From JAMZMI01 sp039944535 (GTDB lineage: Bacteria > Bacteroidota > Bacteroidia > Cytophagales > Cyclobacteriaceae): DNA of 64,000 nucleotides. Where the stretch lies: contig JBDUYP010000008.1 of NCBI GenBank assembly GCA_039944535.1, positions 57,928-121,927 on the forward strand. The letters are read 5' to 3'. Positions 47,601 to 56,512 of the stretch are shown piece after piece. Each line of letters opens with the position of its first letter. Positions within the stretch are counted from its first letter, which is position 1. The translations under genes were made by a program, and so were the position numbers. Below the pieces are notes generated by a model. The model was given only the letters and a program-made list of their open reading frames with translations, was not told the origin of the DNA and made no database searches.

Positions 47601-48284
47601 CAGTATTTCCGGATCGTTTTGTACCTTGACCACTTGTTCAATCTTCATGATGCCTATATATGCAAATCCCCCTTCGGCTATTGAAAAATCCATTTGGATG
47701 GCACCCCCATTGTCCGGGTACAATACATGGGTTTCCAAAATCGTATTGTTGTTTCCGTTAGAGCTTATACCAGCACCAGTCCCCGAGGTTTGCAAGGTTC
47801 CTGAATATGAATTTTCACCGGAAAAATCATACCGGGAAGTTCGTAGGGTGCCTGTGGCGCGAGAAGCAAATACTTTAAAAACATAACCAAACTCTGTATC
47901 CAGCCCCCCAATCTCCAAACTACCTACGTTGGTTCCTTCTACATAATAATAATCTTCTGTGGCTGTGCCAATAGCAAAGTCACCCAGCAACTCCGAATCA
48001 GGAGACAGTAATCCTCCATTGAGGCGCCCATTTGACAGAAATGGGTCTGTAACTTTAACATATAGGTTTGAAGAATTATCTGCAGTATCAATAAGATCAA
48101 TCTGTGATGCAGAGGAAGTAGATAGAAAATTATTCCAAAAATTCCCATTGGAGTCTGGCCCTACAGTGGTATTCCCATTGGTACCATCATTCTTCCCAAA
48201 ATCAATGTAGAAAGAGTTCACAACCTGCCCTTGGACATTACTGAAAGAAATCAACAATACCAGTGTCATTAATATCATTTTCAT
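44664..48284 (-). CDS. T9SS-secreted SGNH hydrolase with three tandem N-terminal modules, LamG and beta/gamma-crystallin domains
   Basis: A 1206-residue modular protein. Signal peptide MKMILMTLVLLISFSNVQG. Three homologous modules of about 200 residues follow (about 20-225, 226-430, 431-630), each beginning FGxNDGTNGNxT and containing WNN, NNGGLLxPE and EGGFAYIGxMK; I do not recognise this family. The SGNH esterase domain (about 630-835) has block I MGSSVPFGIGA (Ser where GDSL enzymes have Asp), block III-like LGNEG and the DPSHPND catalytic Asp/His block near residue 800. A LamG domain (about 845-1020), a beta/gamma-crystallin-like domain (about 1030-1115; VVLYRDCAYTG, YMHSGFAG) and a T9SS tail with IYPNP (about 1130-1206) complete it. 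I infer an extracellular deacylase for the PUL B glycan. Confidence 0.8.
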   Translation of the reverse strand: MKMILMTLVLLISFSNVQGQVVNSFYIDFGKNDGTNGNTTVGPDSNGNFWNNFLSTSSASQIDLIDTADNSSNLYVKVTDPFLSNGRLNGGLLSPDSELLGDFAIGTATEDYYYVEGTNVGSLEIGGLDTEFGYVFKVFASRATGTLRTSRYDFSGENSYSGTLQTSGTGAGISSNGNNNTILETHVLYPDNGGAIQMDFSIAEGGFAYIGIMKIEQVVKVQNDPEILSSLLFDFGKDDVTNGNATSNPDDYNNYWNNMVLGQIPVNLITADGSSSSIKVSVGSFSANGIQNGGLLQPEYANLGEYAIPTVTQDYFHTPSHSILLFKNLALDKGYVFNVFSSRDNTETRKSQYTFRGSNVKVDSLQSSGVDIGTNGYDGNNNTIVSSGVIFPDNEGRIWIEVSVLEGSFAYINAMKLDVVEPVTEYFVDFGPNDGSNGNTTSNRDINFNHWNNLNDPLSSSTPVSLVDKYNKWSQVSIEITSDFEMNGINNGGLLSPEVSLLGDFAVNTVTQDYFHTLSNGGFTISGLNPDKQYVFNLFGTRNNTATRRSEYRFEGSNTTIDTLQTSGTDLGGSGYHGNNSTIIVTDTIYPDSREDVVFNLAVGEGGFAYIGALKISEYIPLSNLREICYNPNDQLIAVMGSSVPFGIGATNDEGYIYQYTQQLSNRYSNGDGLDWEVSNISIPGNNTTAVLNRWETDLEPLCAKYVIYALSLGNEGIKENGQLAFNQWRDNMLLLIDSARNNGIHPVIANCYARADFTSTEYDFTKQMNLLIHQWDVPSINLLGTIDNGLGQWESGYQNDPSHPNDAGHAEMYLSIVPSLFDALNAGKTQPSKVSGTYLTLFDYSDKQLDFTPDGVVHSFTFSFDIKTSSSGVVGGLALAGGRYGLLSVDEYGYLDYHSSDIASITTDSTQVDDNEWHKISLTHYHARGETLLYIDGNLQGTASETLVPERFFLGSLDGPTSDYREWTFHRSGMTVDEIESLADGDMLKSSLELYAPLDGQEVYSSNVLINLAQSTVEIVQNDAEDLTAPVVLYRDCAYTGNAIELFEGSYDLSSLLTLGYANDSLSSIAIKSGYTVTLYMHSGFAGSSLEKSVDDFCLDDDGFNDAMSSIIVEPNSGSRTVNQIVNVREGNREVFIYPNPAKEYILIDGLTKQTPFEIYDAAGKMLLNDELNPKDQIDVNSLKSGIHLLRLHTEQGVITFKLIK

Positions 48285-48306
48285 GGATTGTTAGTTAAAG
48301 AGGTCA

Positions 48307-51300
48307 TTACCGGATGATAACTCTGTTGACAAAAGTTCCATTAATTGTACTGACCTTCAATATGTAAATTCCTTTGACAGAGCGACCAATATTCACTTCA
48401 ACTTCATTTGGTAGTTCATGGTAGGATGACCGTTGAATCTGCTTACCACTCAGGTCAATCAATTCAATTTCCCTAATACCATCATCCTTGTATGTATGAA
48501 CTATGAGTTGGTCTCCAGCGCTGATCGGGTTTGGATAAATCTGAATCTCAGCTGGCGACAATTTCTCTACGTGGAACATTTGATCTTCAAAGCTCTCCCG
48601 ACAACTTACGCAACTCTCTTCAACTCCAAATAACTGCCATTCTGCGAGCTGGAGCAGTGAAGATCCATTATTGGCAGTAACATCCAAGCGATAACGCTTG
48701 TAGCTATTCTCATTATCAATGTGGAAAACTCTTCTTTGATAGCGATCGGAAAAATCCTGATTTGTTTGCGTGTCCAGATCAACCCAGCTCGTGCCATTGT
48801 GCCCTTGCAGCTTCCAGTCTTTGGGATCTCGGTCTTCAGCATCGTTAGCAGATGTTATGGAATAGGCAGTTACCCGATGACCTTCGGCTGTTTGAAACTC
48901 AATATAACCCGCCGAATGAGTTGTCAGGTATTTAGTAAGTGATGAATTATCAATGACTTTGTCAATTTCTTCCCCACTAGGAGAGTCGTCATGCTCCTCA
49001 GAAATGGTTCCGCTCCCATCAGTGATGTCAAAAAGCAGTTCAAACCAATTCATATGAAACTCGCCCTCATTGCCTAGCAATTGAAGCACAGTATTACCTG
49101 CAGAAGGAAAATCAATCACTGCATCAAGATCGTGCCATCCGGTATTACTGGAGATTGAAATGGAATCGTAAAGTGTAGAAGAATTCGCATCTTTTATCAT
49201 CATTTCGGCATCATTGCTAATGTGACTATTTGACACCCTGGCTTTAACTAGGTATTGCCCCGAGTTATCTAAGTCAAGAAAATAATCCATGTGGTCTCCG
49301 ACACCTATATCATTACTCGTATACACTATTCCATTGTCGTTTCTCTGATCCACGAACACTCCTGCATCGCTATTCGAGTTTTCAGCCTCAATCTTCACAT
49401 AATCGCCGACCGCAATAGCTTTATCGAAACGAATCCAATTCAAATTAAAAATTCCAGTTTGAGCATTAATCCTGAGAAGATGCGTTCCTTGCGAAAGAGA
49501 TATTTGATCGTATAGGGTCACAAAATCACTCCAAGTGCCTGTACCGTCAATAGTAAGTGTAACAAGTGTACTGCCATCTTCAACCAATTGTAAAACACCC
49601 TGGCCTGATAGCGCATTGTCTCTGGAAACCCTGGCCGAAAACAAATAGGTGGCAGTGGTGGGCACATATACGTAATAATCCAGCCAACTTCCTGTTTCCA
49701 TCGAAAGCTGCTTGGTACCGAGGTTATCCTCTGATTCCTCCCCATAGATCTCCGTTTGATATGGACTAGAACCATTGAAAGTTGGGCAGCCTGCACCACT
49801 TTGTTCGCTATGCTCCGTATGGGCATTTTCTGCTTCAAGCCGAGCATCGGTGAGGCTTGAGGCTCGGAAAAATTTCAACCAATTCAAATTGAATCCCCCT
49901 GTACTGCTAGAAATTCTAATTGTATGACCTCCTTCACTCATATTCAAGATGGTCGAAACCGACTCATAAAATTGCCAATTCCCGGTGTTCGGAACATCTA
50001 TCGTTTCCACTGACGTACCATCAACCTCAACTGTTAAAGACTTTCCGGATAACTCACTGGACACCCTCACGACAAACATATAATCCATTGTAGAATCTGC
50101 ATAAACCAAGTATTCAGCCCATTCGTTTGCATCAATTCCAGCCAAACTAAGTCCACTACCTATATCACAGTTCGTTTCAGTGCCTACACCAGCATGAGCG
50201 GATATGAAGTCCTCTGCCTGAATCGTTCTGACAAATTTGGGAATGAAGGTTAGTTCAAACCAGTTGATATTGAACCCGCCATCAACTGCATAAATTCTCA
50301 AAGTTTGAACCCCTGCTGTCAGTTGTACATAGGCGGTCTCCGTTTGAAAATTTTGCCATCCTCCAGTATTCGGAATATTCACTGTGGCTAGCACATCAGC
50401 TGACTTTTTCAATTGAAATGATCTCCCTCCATATATACTCGCGATCCTTGTGTCCAGCTTATACCATCCATCTGATTCAACGCTTAGCTCATAGTCCATC
50501 CATTCCCCAGCATCAATGCCTCCTACATTTTGCCCTCCACCTGTATCTGTTGTAGTTTCAGTAACTACTCCACTCATAGATTGGTAATCTTCCGCTTCAA
50601 TTTGGCCACTGACCACACTTTTGATACTATCCAGTTTGAACCAATTGATATTGGCGTTTCCATGTTTCGACTCCAACCGGAGTATTTGAGCTCCTGCGGC
50701 TAAGGTAGCTGTGGTACTTTGGGTGGCCCAGTTTCCCCAACCTCCTGTGGAGGGAATGGCAATTTCCTGTATCAGGGTAGCTCCGCTTTTCAATTGGAGC
50801 GTATCACTTCCTACTGGCTGACGTGATGCGCGAACCAAAAAATTGTATTGTCTTGATTTTTTCACATCTACGAAATATTCCATCCAATCACCCGATCCTA
50901 CCGCATCAATCGTTTCCCCACCACCAAAGTCAGAAGTTCCTGAGGTTCCCACTCCCGACATCTCCACAAAATTCTCAGCCTCTATCTTTTCTGAGGTTAT
51001 CACCAATGGATTTTCAAAGCGAATCCAATTGAGATTGAAACTACCATTTGGAGCTGACAATGTTAAAAGCGTATCCACGCCTGCCGTTAGGTTGATCGTG
51101 CGTGAGACCGTTGAATAGGTTTGAGCACCACCTGTATTATCAATATCTATTGTTGCCAGAGAATTTCCGTTTGATGAGACAGTGAGCTGACGACCACTAT
51201 TGACACTCGCCGCTCTTACCCGCACTAAATAAGTGTCAGTGGAGGCTACTTTAACTTTGTAACTGACGTCATCTGGAGCATCAAAGCTGGTAATATTCAT

Positions 51301-52554
51301 ACCGCAATAAGGGTCTGTATCTCCATTTTCCTCGACACTAACTCCAGTTGCACTGGTATAATTTTCGGCATTAATTCCACCAGGGATCAAAAACCCATCA
51401 TCATGCGAGATTAATCCAAGTTTAACTGCCATTTCTAATAGTGTAATTCCTGCCAACTGAGCAGAAAGCACAGCATCACAGGTCGATTCACCCCAATATG
51501 GCCCTGTGTGATAGTTCAACGGATTTAACCCTCCACTCACAAGTGCACTGGCATTATCAGCAACCATCGCCTTATAAGTATCTCTCTTGATAGACGAAAC
51601 GGATGTTTCCATGGCAAGCTCAGTTAAATACCTTATCAAAACTCCCTTAAACAATGGAGCGTCTCCACTTGCTCCTTCGCTCTTATAAATCCCATCATTC
51701 AACAGATTATTTGATTCCCCTACGGCATAATCTGCGGTGAGAATAGCATCATCCAAATAATGAGTGCTGTCTGTAGCTCTGTACATTTCGAGTGCAGCAC
51801 CTATAAATGTCCCATGCCCATAAGTGAACTCCCAGAGATCAATCTCACCGGGTGCGTTTTTGGGATCTCTGTTCACTCCATCATATACGCGACCAGAACT
51901 TGCCACCAGATTACTTTTAACCCAACTATATAGTCTTCGAGCCAATGCTATATCTTCAGCATCACCCAAATACTGATACCTTCGAGCTGCCACTATTACA
52001 GTTGGAGAATTGGCAGCATTGTTCTTGTAATCTCTTTGTGACTTGCGCCAGGCAATACCTCCTCCCATTATATCATTTTCCCCAGTTTTGATATCCTCCA
52101 CTAATTTGGTGGAAACGTCAAGAAATAAGGAAGAATCTGACGGGTGAGTACCTTTGATAGCTTCAAACGCCCTAAAACTGGAAATGGCCAACCATTCCAT
52201 ATCATCATAAAAATTATTGTAGAGCCCATAGTTGTTGTTGAAGGTTTCGTTGGCAGTTTCCATACCATTCACCAAATCTTTCATCAGCTCTACGGCATTG
52301 TCTCGTTGAGGCCCGGAAGAAGTTCTTTCGTACCTATCTACCAAGACTTCTAATGCATATCCATTCCACCAATAATGAAAATACGTATTGGACGGGCTTG
52401 TACTCTGATCAAAAAAGTAGCCTCCGGCAACAGTATAAGAGTAATCGTCAACAAGGGCCTGCTGTACCGAATCAGCCAACTGTTCATAACTTTGGCTCCT
52501 TAAATTAAGCATGCTCAGCAAGCTAACTATTGTGAAAATTAGTTTCGTTTTCAT
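48307..52554 (-). CDS. T9SS-secreted GH76 endo-alpha-1,6-mannanase with six CBM6-like modules
   Basis: A 1415-residue enzyme. After the signal peptide, residues about 20-390 are GH76: HYWWNGYALEVLVDRY, the catalytic Asp pair in NFYDDMEWLA (Asp117, Asp118), GGGIAWRKSQRDYKN and FTYGHGTFIGAALEMYR. Six CBM6/CBM35-like modules follow, starting near 395, 525, 653, 780, 906 and 1056; each has AEN/AED near its start, a DWMEY/EWMDY-type strand (partly lost in module 1) and ends FNLNWIRFE-like. A discoidin domain (about 1178-1315) and a T9SS tail with IYPNPI (about 1336-1415) close the chain. GH76 cuts alpha-1,6-mannan backbones, as in fungal mannan. This is the probable released or surface-attached endo-enzyme of the locus; the lipoprotein GH76 at 54037-55242 acts with it. 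Confidence 0.92.
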   Translation of the reverse strand: MKTKLIFTIVSLLSMLNLRSQSYEQLADSVQQALVDDYSYTVAGGYFFDQSTSPSNTYFHYWWNGYALEVLVDRYERTSSGPQRDNAVELMKDLVNGMETANETFNNNYGLYNNFYDDMEWLAISSFRAFEAIKGTHPSDSSLFLDVSTKLVEDIKTGENDIMGGGIAWRKSQRDYKNNAANSPTVIVAARRYQYLGDAEDIALARRLYSWVKSNLVASSGRVYDGVNRDPKNAPGEIDLWEFTYGHGTFIGAALEMYRATDSTHYLDDAILTADYAVGESNNLLNDGIYKSEGASGDAPLFKGVLIRYLTELAMETSVSSIKRDTYKAMVADNASALVSGGLNPLNYHTGPYWGESTCDAVLSAQLAGITLLEMAVKLGLISHDDGFLIPGGINAENYTSATGVSVEENGDTDPYCGMNITSFDAPDDVSYKVKVASTDTYLVRVRAASVNSGRQLTVSSNGNSLATIDIDNTGGAQTYSTVSRTINLTAGVDTLLTLSAPNGSFNLNWIRFENPLVITSEKIEAENFVEMSGVGTSGTSDFGGGETIDAVGSGDWMEYFVDVKKSRQYNFLVRASRQPVGSDTLQLKSGATLIQEIAIPSTGGWGNWATQSTTATLAAGAQILRLESKHGNANINWFKLDSIKSVVSGQIEAEDYQSMSGVVTETTTDTGGGQNVGGIDAGEWMDYELSVESDGWYKLDTRIASIYGGRSFQLKKSADVLATVNIPNTGGWQNFQTETAYVQLTAGVQTLRIYAVDGGFNINWFELTFIPKFVRTIQAEDFISAHAGVGTETNCDIGSGLSLAGIDANEWAEYLVYADSTMDYMFVVRVSSELSGKSLTVEVDGTSVETIDVPNTGNWQFYESVSTILNMSEGGHTIRISSSTGGFNLNWLKFFRASSLTDARLEAENAHTEHSEQSGAGCPTFNGSSPYQTEIYGEESEDNLGTKQLSMETGSWLDYYVYVPTTATYLFSARVSRDNALSGQGVLQLVEDGSTLVTLTIDGTGTWSDFVTLYDQISLSQGTHLLRINAQTGIFNLNWIRFDKAIAVGDYVKIEAENSNSDAGVFVDQRNDNGIVYTSNDIGVGDHMDYFLDLDNSGQYLVKARVSNSHISNDAEMMIKDANSSTLYDSISISSNTGWHDLDAVIDFPSAGNTVLQLLGNEGEFHMNWFELLFDITDGSGTISEEHDDSPSGEEIDKVIDNSSLTKYLTTHSAGYIEFQTAEGHRVTAYSITSANDAEDRDPKDWKLQGHNGTSWVDLDTQTNQDFSDRYQRRVFHIDNENSYKRYRLDVTANNGSSLLQLAEWQLFGVEESCVSCRESFEDQMFHVEKLSPAEIQIYPNPISAGDQLIVHTYKDDGIREIELIDLSGKQIQRSSYHELPNEVEVNIGRSVKGIYILKVSTINGTFVNRVIIR

Positions 52555-52579
52555 GGATTAGGGGTTTGGTTTTAAACAA

Positions 52580-54013
52580 TCAAATGCTCTTTAGCACTTC
52601 CGGTCGTTCATTGAATGTTTTGAGAATTAATTCACCGAACAGCGTATTTGCCCAGGCAAACCATTCTCTTGAAAATTCTTTTGGATCGTCTTTGTGAAAA
52701 GATTCATGCATAAACCCAGTCTCTGCATCTGTTGAGATAAGGGTCTTGATACAAGCGCTAATTTCCGCATCGTTTTCGCTAGTCAGGGCTTTCATAATAA
52801 TCGACATTGGCCAAACCATATCCATACCCACATGCGGGCCACCAATACCTGATGCCGCCTTTCCCTCGAAGAAGAATGGATTGTCTTTACTCCAGACAAA
52901 ATCTCTGGTGTTCTGATAAATGGGGTCTTTCTCAGTTACACATCCTAAATATGGAAGTGCTAAAAGGCTTGGCACATTGGCATCATCCATAAATAGCTTG
53001 TTTCCAAAGCCGTCCACCTCAAATGGAAATACATTCCCATAACCCAAATGCTCTACAATGGCATATTCCTTAAGAGCAGCTTCTACCTCATCAGCCAAGC
53101 TTACGCACTCCTGAGCAAGTGATTTATCACTTAATACTTCTTTAGCTATCTCAGCAACTTGCTGCAAACTTGTCACGGCGAAGAAATTAGATGGTATAAG
53201 AAACAGATAAGTAGTAGCATCATCTGACGGCCTGAAAGCTGATGCAATCAAACCCACAGGCACTACCGGATTCCCAAAACCCCTACCGGGCATGGTGTCG
53301 GTTTGTATGGGCGTTTCGCGCATGAATTTATAAGGACCATCACCATATTTTCGTTGCTGCTCCTTAAATGTTTTAACAACCAGTTTCATGGCCTCTTGCC
53401 AATCCGAATTAAACACAGATGCGTCCCCAGAGGTCTTCCAATAATGGTAGGCAAGTCTAATGGTGTAACACAAAGAATCCACTTCCCACTTTCGCTCGTG
53501 CAATTCCAGCTTCATTTCTGTATCATCACTCTGCCAATGACCGCCCGTAGCTTCCTTATTGAATGCGTTGGCATACGGATCTATCAGTACACATTTGGTT
53601 TGCCTCCGCACAACACCCGCAATTAGCTTCCGAAGCTTGTCGTCTTTGTTTATTAAAGGTAAGTACGGCCACACCTGGGCCGTACTGTCCCTTAACCACA
53701 TAGCTGGTATATCTCCTGTAATAACAAATGTATCTGGCACCCCGTCTTTCTCTTCGTATTGAACAGTGGTGTCGAGTGTGTTGGGAAAACAGTTTTCAAA
53801 CATCCAGGAAAGCTTTGGGTTCTCAATACCCTTTTTCACCTTATCGATGGTTTCTTCCACTGCCTTACTTACAAAATTACGTTTTGATTTTGAAGGGCGG
53901 TTGGAGGTATAACTTTCATCCCAAATAGTCATAGGGAAATTCATTCCTGACAATAAGGTGCCTGCCCCAATCAGAGAAAGGGTATTGGCCCGAATAAATT
54001 TTCTTCTATTCAT
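52580..54013 (-). CDS. GH125 exo-alpha-1,6-mannosidase
   Basis: A 477-residue metal-independent mannosidase. The N-terminus MNRRKFIRANTLSLIGAGTL has a twin-arginine motif (RRKFIR) before the hydrophobic segment, so Tat export to the periplasm is likely. GH125 signatures include GDIPAMWLRDSTAQVWPYLP, GGHWQSDDTEMKLELHERKW, EVDSLCYTIRLAYHYW, GVGNVFPFEVDGF-like DDANVPSLLALPYLG, and the C-terminal GFMHESFHKDDPKEFSREWF with FAWANTLFGELIL. The family releases mannose from alpha-1,6-mannooligosaccharides, matching the GH76 endo-products of the neighbouring genes. Spacing to the genes on either side is about 25 bases, consistent with one operon. Confidence 0.95.
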   Translation of the reverse strand: MNRRKFIRANTLSLIGAGTLLSGMNFPMTIWDESYTSNRPSKSKRNFVSKAVEETIDKVKKGIENPKLSWMFENCFPNTLDTTVQYEEKDGVPDTFVITGDIPAMWLRDSTAQVWPYLPLINKDDKLRKLIAGVVRRQTKCVLIDPYANAFNKEATGGHWQSDDTEMKLELHERKWEVDSLCYTIRLAYHYWKTSGDASVFNSDWQEAMKLVVKTFKEQQRKYGDGPYKFMRETPIQTDTMPGRGFGNPVVPVGLIASAFRPSDDATTYLFLIPSNFFAVTSLQQVAEIAKEVLSDKSLAQECVSLADEVEAALKEYAIVEHLGYGNVFPFEVDGFGNKLFMDDANVPSLLALPYLGCVTEKDPIYQNTRDFVWSKDNPFFFEGKAASGIGGPHVGMDMVWPMSIIMKALTSENDAEISACIKTLISTDAETGFMHESFHKDDPKEFSREWFAWANTLFGELILKTFNERPEVLKSI

Positions 54014-54036
54014 TTTATCTACTATTATTTGGTGAA

Positions 54037-55242
54037 TTACAAGGTTTCAATGAAGCCTTTGGCTTCAAGGGAGGCTAGGGTTTCCATTAGAAACACACCG
54101 CTTAGAGCCACTGTGAGGTCAACGGAAGATGATACTTGTCCCTGACTATTTACAGGCGGACTGACTCTCCAATCATGATTGAATAGAAATGGATAAGCAG
54201 GATTTTTTGCCTTGCCCCAGGCACTTTCTCCATTGTCAACCAAGTAATCAATTACATTCTTACGCTCTCCGTCACTTAATCCCTCGGATTCAGCGAGTAC
54301 GCCAAAGTAGCGCATCATAATTCCTTTGAACAAGCCACCATCACCTTCTCCCTCTGGTCGAATAATACCTGAAGAGCTAGATAAAAGCGATTCTGTTGCT
54401 CTGAACGTTCTTAGAGCCTTAACCAGTAATTCGCGATCCCCTGTGATACTATAGAGTTCGGCAAGAGCACCGGCATAGGTTCCTTGGTTATAAGTAAAGC
54501 GCCAAAAATCTTCCGTGCTGTTGTCTCCATCTATCTCCGTTCCTCCCTGCCGGCCAATGCCATCCCAGACTATTCCGGTAGCAGGATCAACCAACTTGGA
54601 TTCTTGCCAGACTAGTATCTGCTTACCAAACTCAAGATCATCTGTTGATCCGGTAATTTTATGAAGTCTAAAAGCCAAAATGGCGGCTGGCCCATTCGAC
54701 GGGGAATTTTTATAGTCCAATTGGTTCTCATTCCATGCGACTCCTCCTCCGTGATTGTCATTCCAGCCTAGTTTAATATCTTCCCAAAGCCCCTTAACAT
54801 CCTTGAGGTATTCTTCATTTTCCGTTAACTCATACGCTCTTAAAATCGACAAAGCCATCCATTCACGATCGTCAAAGAAATCATTGTTTCGAAGGGAGCT
54901 GATGTTGTTTTTTATACCAGCAATCATTTCGTTAACCTGATTAATTGTTGTCGGGCTTTTGTCTCTTACTGCAGCATCCACCACGGCATCCAGTGCATTG
55001 GCCTGCCACCAGTAATGCTGCGTATTCAAGTTCTTTTTATTGTCAGTATTATAAACATCGTTTTCCTCATTCCAATAAATAAGATTTAGGGAATTAAATG
55101 AAGAATCAGCCCGAGACACCCAAGAAGGTGCCACTGTTTCTTTTGGCTCTTTCTTATCAGTATCCATGATAGATTCTTCCTTGCACCCTACAAGAGGAAG
55201 CATTATTAAAATAAATTTTAAGAGTATCATCCTATTTTTCAT
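54037..55242 (-). CDS. GH76 alpha-1,6-mannanase, lipoprotein
   Basis: A 401-residue enzyme. The ATG at 55242 gives the signal MKNRMILLKFILIMLPLVGC with lipid Cys20; the frame extends upstream to 55284 without a better start. After an acidic tether comes a single GH76 domain: LNTQHYWWQANALDAVVDA, the catalytic pair in DFFDDREWMALSILRAY (Asp124, Asp125), HGGGVAWNENQLDYKN and FTYNQGTYAGALAELY. It lacks the binding modules of the large GH76 at 48307-52554. A lipid-anchored GH76 beside SusC/SusD normally acts at the cell surface or in the periplasm to shorten mannan before GH125 acts. Confidence 0.93.
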   Translation of the reverse strand: MKNRMILLKFILIMLPLVGCKEESIMDTDKKEPKETVAPSWVSRADSSFNSLNLIYWNEENDVYNTDNKKNLNTQHYWWQANALDAVVDAAVRDKSPTTINQVNEMIAGIKNNISSLRNNDFFDDREWMALSILRAYELTENEEYLKDVKGLWEDIKLGWNDNHGGGVAWNENQLDYKNSPSNGPAAILAFRLHKITGSTDDLEFGKQILVWQESKLVDPATGIVWDGIGRQGGTEIDGDNSTEDFWRFTYNQGTYAGALAELYSITGDRELLVKALRTFRATESLLSSSSGIIRPEGEGDGGLFKGIMMRYFGVLAESEGLSDGERKNVIDYLVDNGESAWGKAKNPAYPFLFNHDWRVSPPVNSQGQVSSSVDLTVALSGVFLMETLASLEAKGFIETL

Positions 55243-55337
55243 TAGTCGGTTTTCAAATGGTTCTTGAAGAATTTTTCTGCACATTTCTGTGCAAGTATGA
55301 ACCAGTCTTTAAAAAATTTGGGCAATAGTGTATCAGA

Positions 55338-55355
55338 CCGCACAATGAAGTGCGG
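55338..55355. repeat. Short hairpin downstream of the PUL B LamG lipoprotein gene
   Basis: CCGCAC (55338-55343) and GTGCGG (55350-55355) with an AATGAA loop, 38 bases after the LamG stop codon and 95 bases before the GH76 start. It occupies the same operon position as the 26-bp palindrome in PUL A. Confidence 0.5.
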
Positions 55356-55393
55356 CGCTGTACATCTATGAAGAAATATAAGGTTCTATTAAA

Positions 55394-56458
55394 CTATCGA
55401 GTACTTACGATAGCTCCATCTACTAGCGACAAATTGTTCTCCCCTTCGGTAGCAGAAGCCCAGTCTGTGATCAAACTACTTGTAGCTGGTTTGGCAAATG
55501 GCCAGTAACCAATCAAACCAGTTTCATCTCCGTCGATGATGTAATTCATGTCTTCTTTAACTTCCGCTGCAGATCTAGCTACTCCCCAATAGCGTACATC
55601 AAACATTTTACCAACCAATCTTCTTTCAGGTTGCTTAAAACCCGCACTATTACCCAAAGTAAGTGGCTGTGATCCTTCTTGACCGGCTACCTCGCTCATT
55701 CTATCACGGTCTGAGGCATCAAGAGATCCGATTTCCTCACCATTGATATACGATTTCATCGTAGTTCCGTCGAACGTACATGCTATGTGTACCCATTCGT
55801 TTCTTGGAACAATAGCTCCTGGAACGGTAGCAACATCCGGCTGAAGTCTACTCTCTCCATCTGCATCCCCTATTGCAAAATCAAGTGCATCCCCATCTCC
55901 AATTCTTACATTCCATCCCCAAACTCCGTCAGCATAAAACTCGGTAGAAGCCATTTGCCCAAAGAATCCAGGCTTATCTGTGTAGTAAACCCACGTCTCG
56001 AATGTGAACTCACCTCTGTTGAAAATACTTGCTGAATTGCTACTTTGCTCCAAGGCAATGGAGTTTTCAGAACCATTTGCTGAAAACTGTAGTGCGGCAT
56101 CTTCAATCTCCCGAGCTGCAAATGCAAATCGAGCATCTTCGAGTGAGGTCAATGCGGCATCAATTTCTTCTTGAGTAGCATCATCGTTACCGGATACTGT
56201 TTGAGCGCCGGTCAATGCAGTTTCCAGTGGCTCCTTTGAATTCTTGTAGTATTCTCCAACACCGTTCCCCTCAACGGATGAAGATAGTAAAGACTCCACT
56301 GTAGCTATTTCTGCATTCAATTCGGTAATATCTGTACTTGGCCCCTTGTCCTCGTCATCGTCTCCACAAGAATTCAGAGTAAAAAGTAAAAGCAAGCCTA
56401 AAGACAGCACCACTGTCCTCATTCCATAAAATTTGTTTTTGTTGTTTAAGTCAATCAT
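55394..56458 (-). CDS. LamG-domain surface glycan-binding lipoprotein (PUL B)
   Basis: A 354-residue lipoprotein with Cys31 in the lipobox TLNSC if the ATG at 56458 is used; an ATG at 56422 would give a shorter, equally good signal. An acidic stretch (GDDDEDKG) typical of surface-exported lipoproteins follows. Residues about 45-115 form a helical FIVAR-like bundle with a DDATQEEIDAALTSLEDAR motif. Residues about 120-350 are a LamG/concanavalin-like domain: FTFETWVYYTDKPG, NEWVHIACTFDGTTMKSYIN and VGKMFDVRYWGVARSAAEV. It occupies the SusE/SGBP position after SusD. Family knowledge points to mannan capture at the surface rather than catalysis. Confidence 0.83.
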   Translation of the reverse strand: MIDLNNKNKFYGMRTVVLSLGLLLLFTLNSCGDDDEDKGPSTDITELNAEIATVESLLSSSVEGNGVGEYYKNSKEPLETALTGAQTVSGNDDATQEEIDAALTSLEDARFAFAAREIEDAALQFSANGSENSIALEQSSNSASIFNRGEFTFETWVYYTDKPGFFGQMASTEFYADGVWGWNVRIGDGDALDFAIGDADGESRLQPDVATVPGAIVPRNEWVHIACTFDGTTMKSYINGEEIGSLDASDRDRMSEVAGQEGSQPLTLGNSAGFKQPERRLVGKMFDVRYWGVARSAAEVKEDMNYIIDGDETGLIGYWPFAKPATSSLITDWASATEGENNLSLVDGAIVSTR

Positions 56459-56512
56459 TGTAGTTCAATTTTAGAGTTAATTAATATTCAATAATTATGC
56501 ATTCAATTTGGT

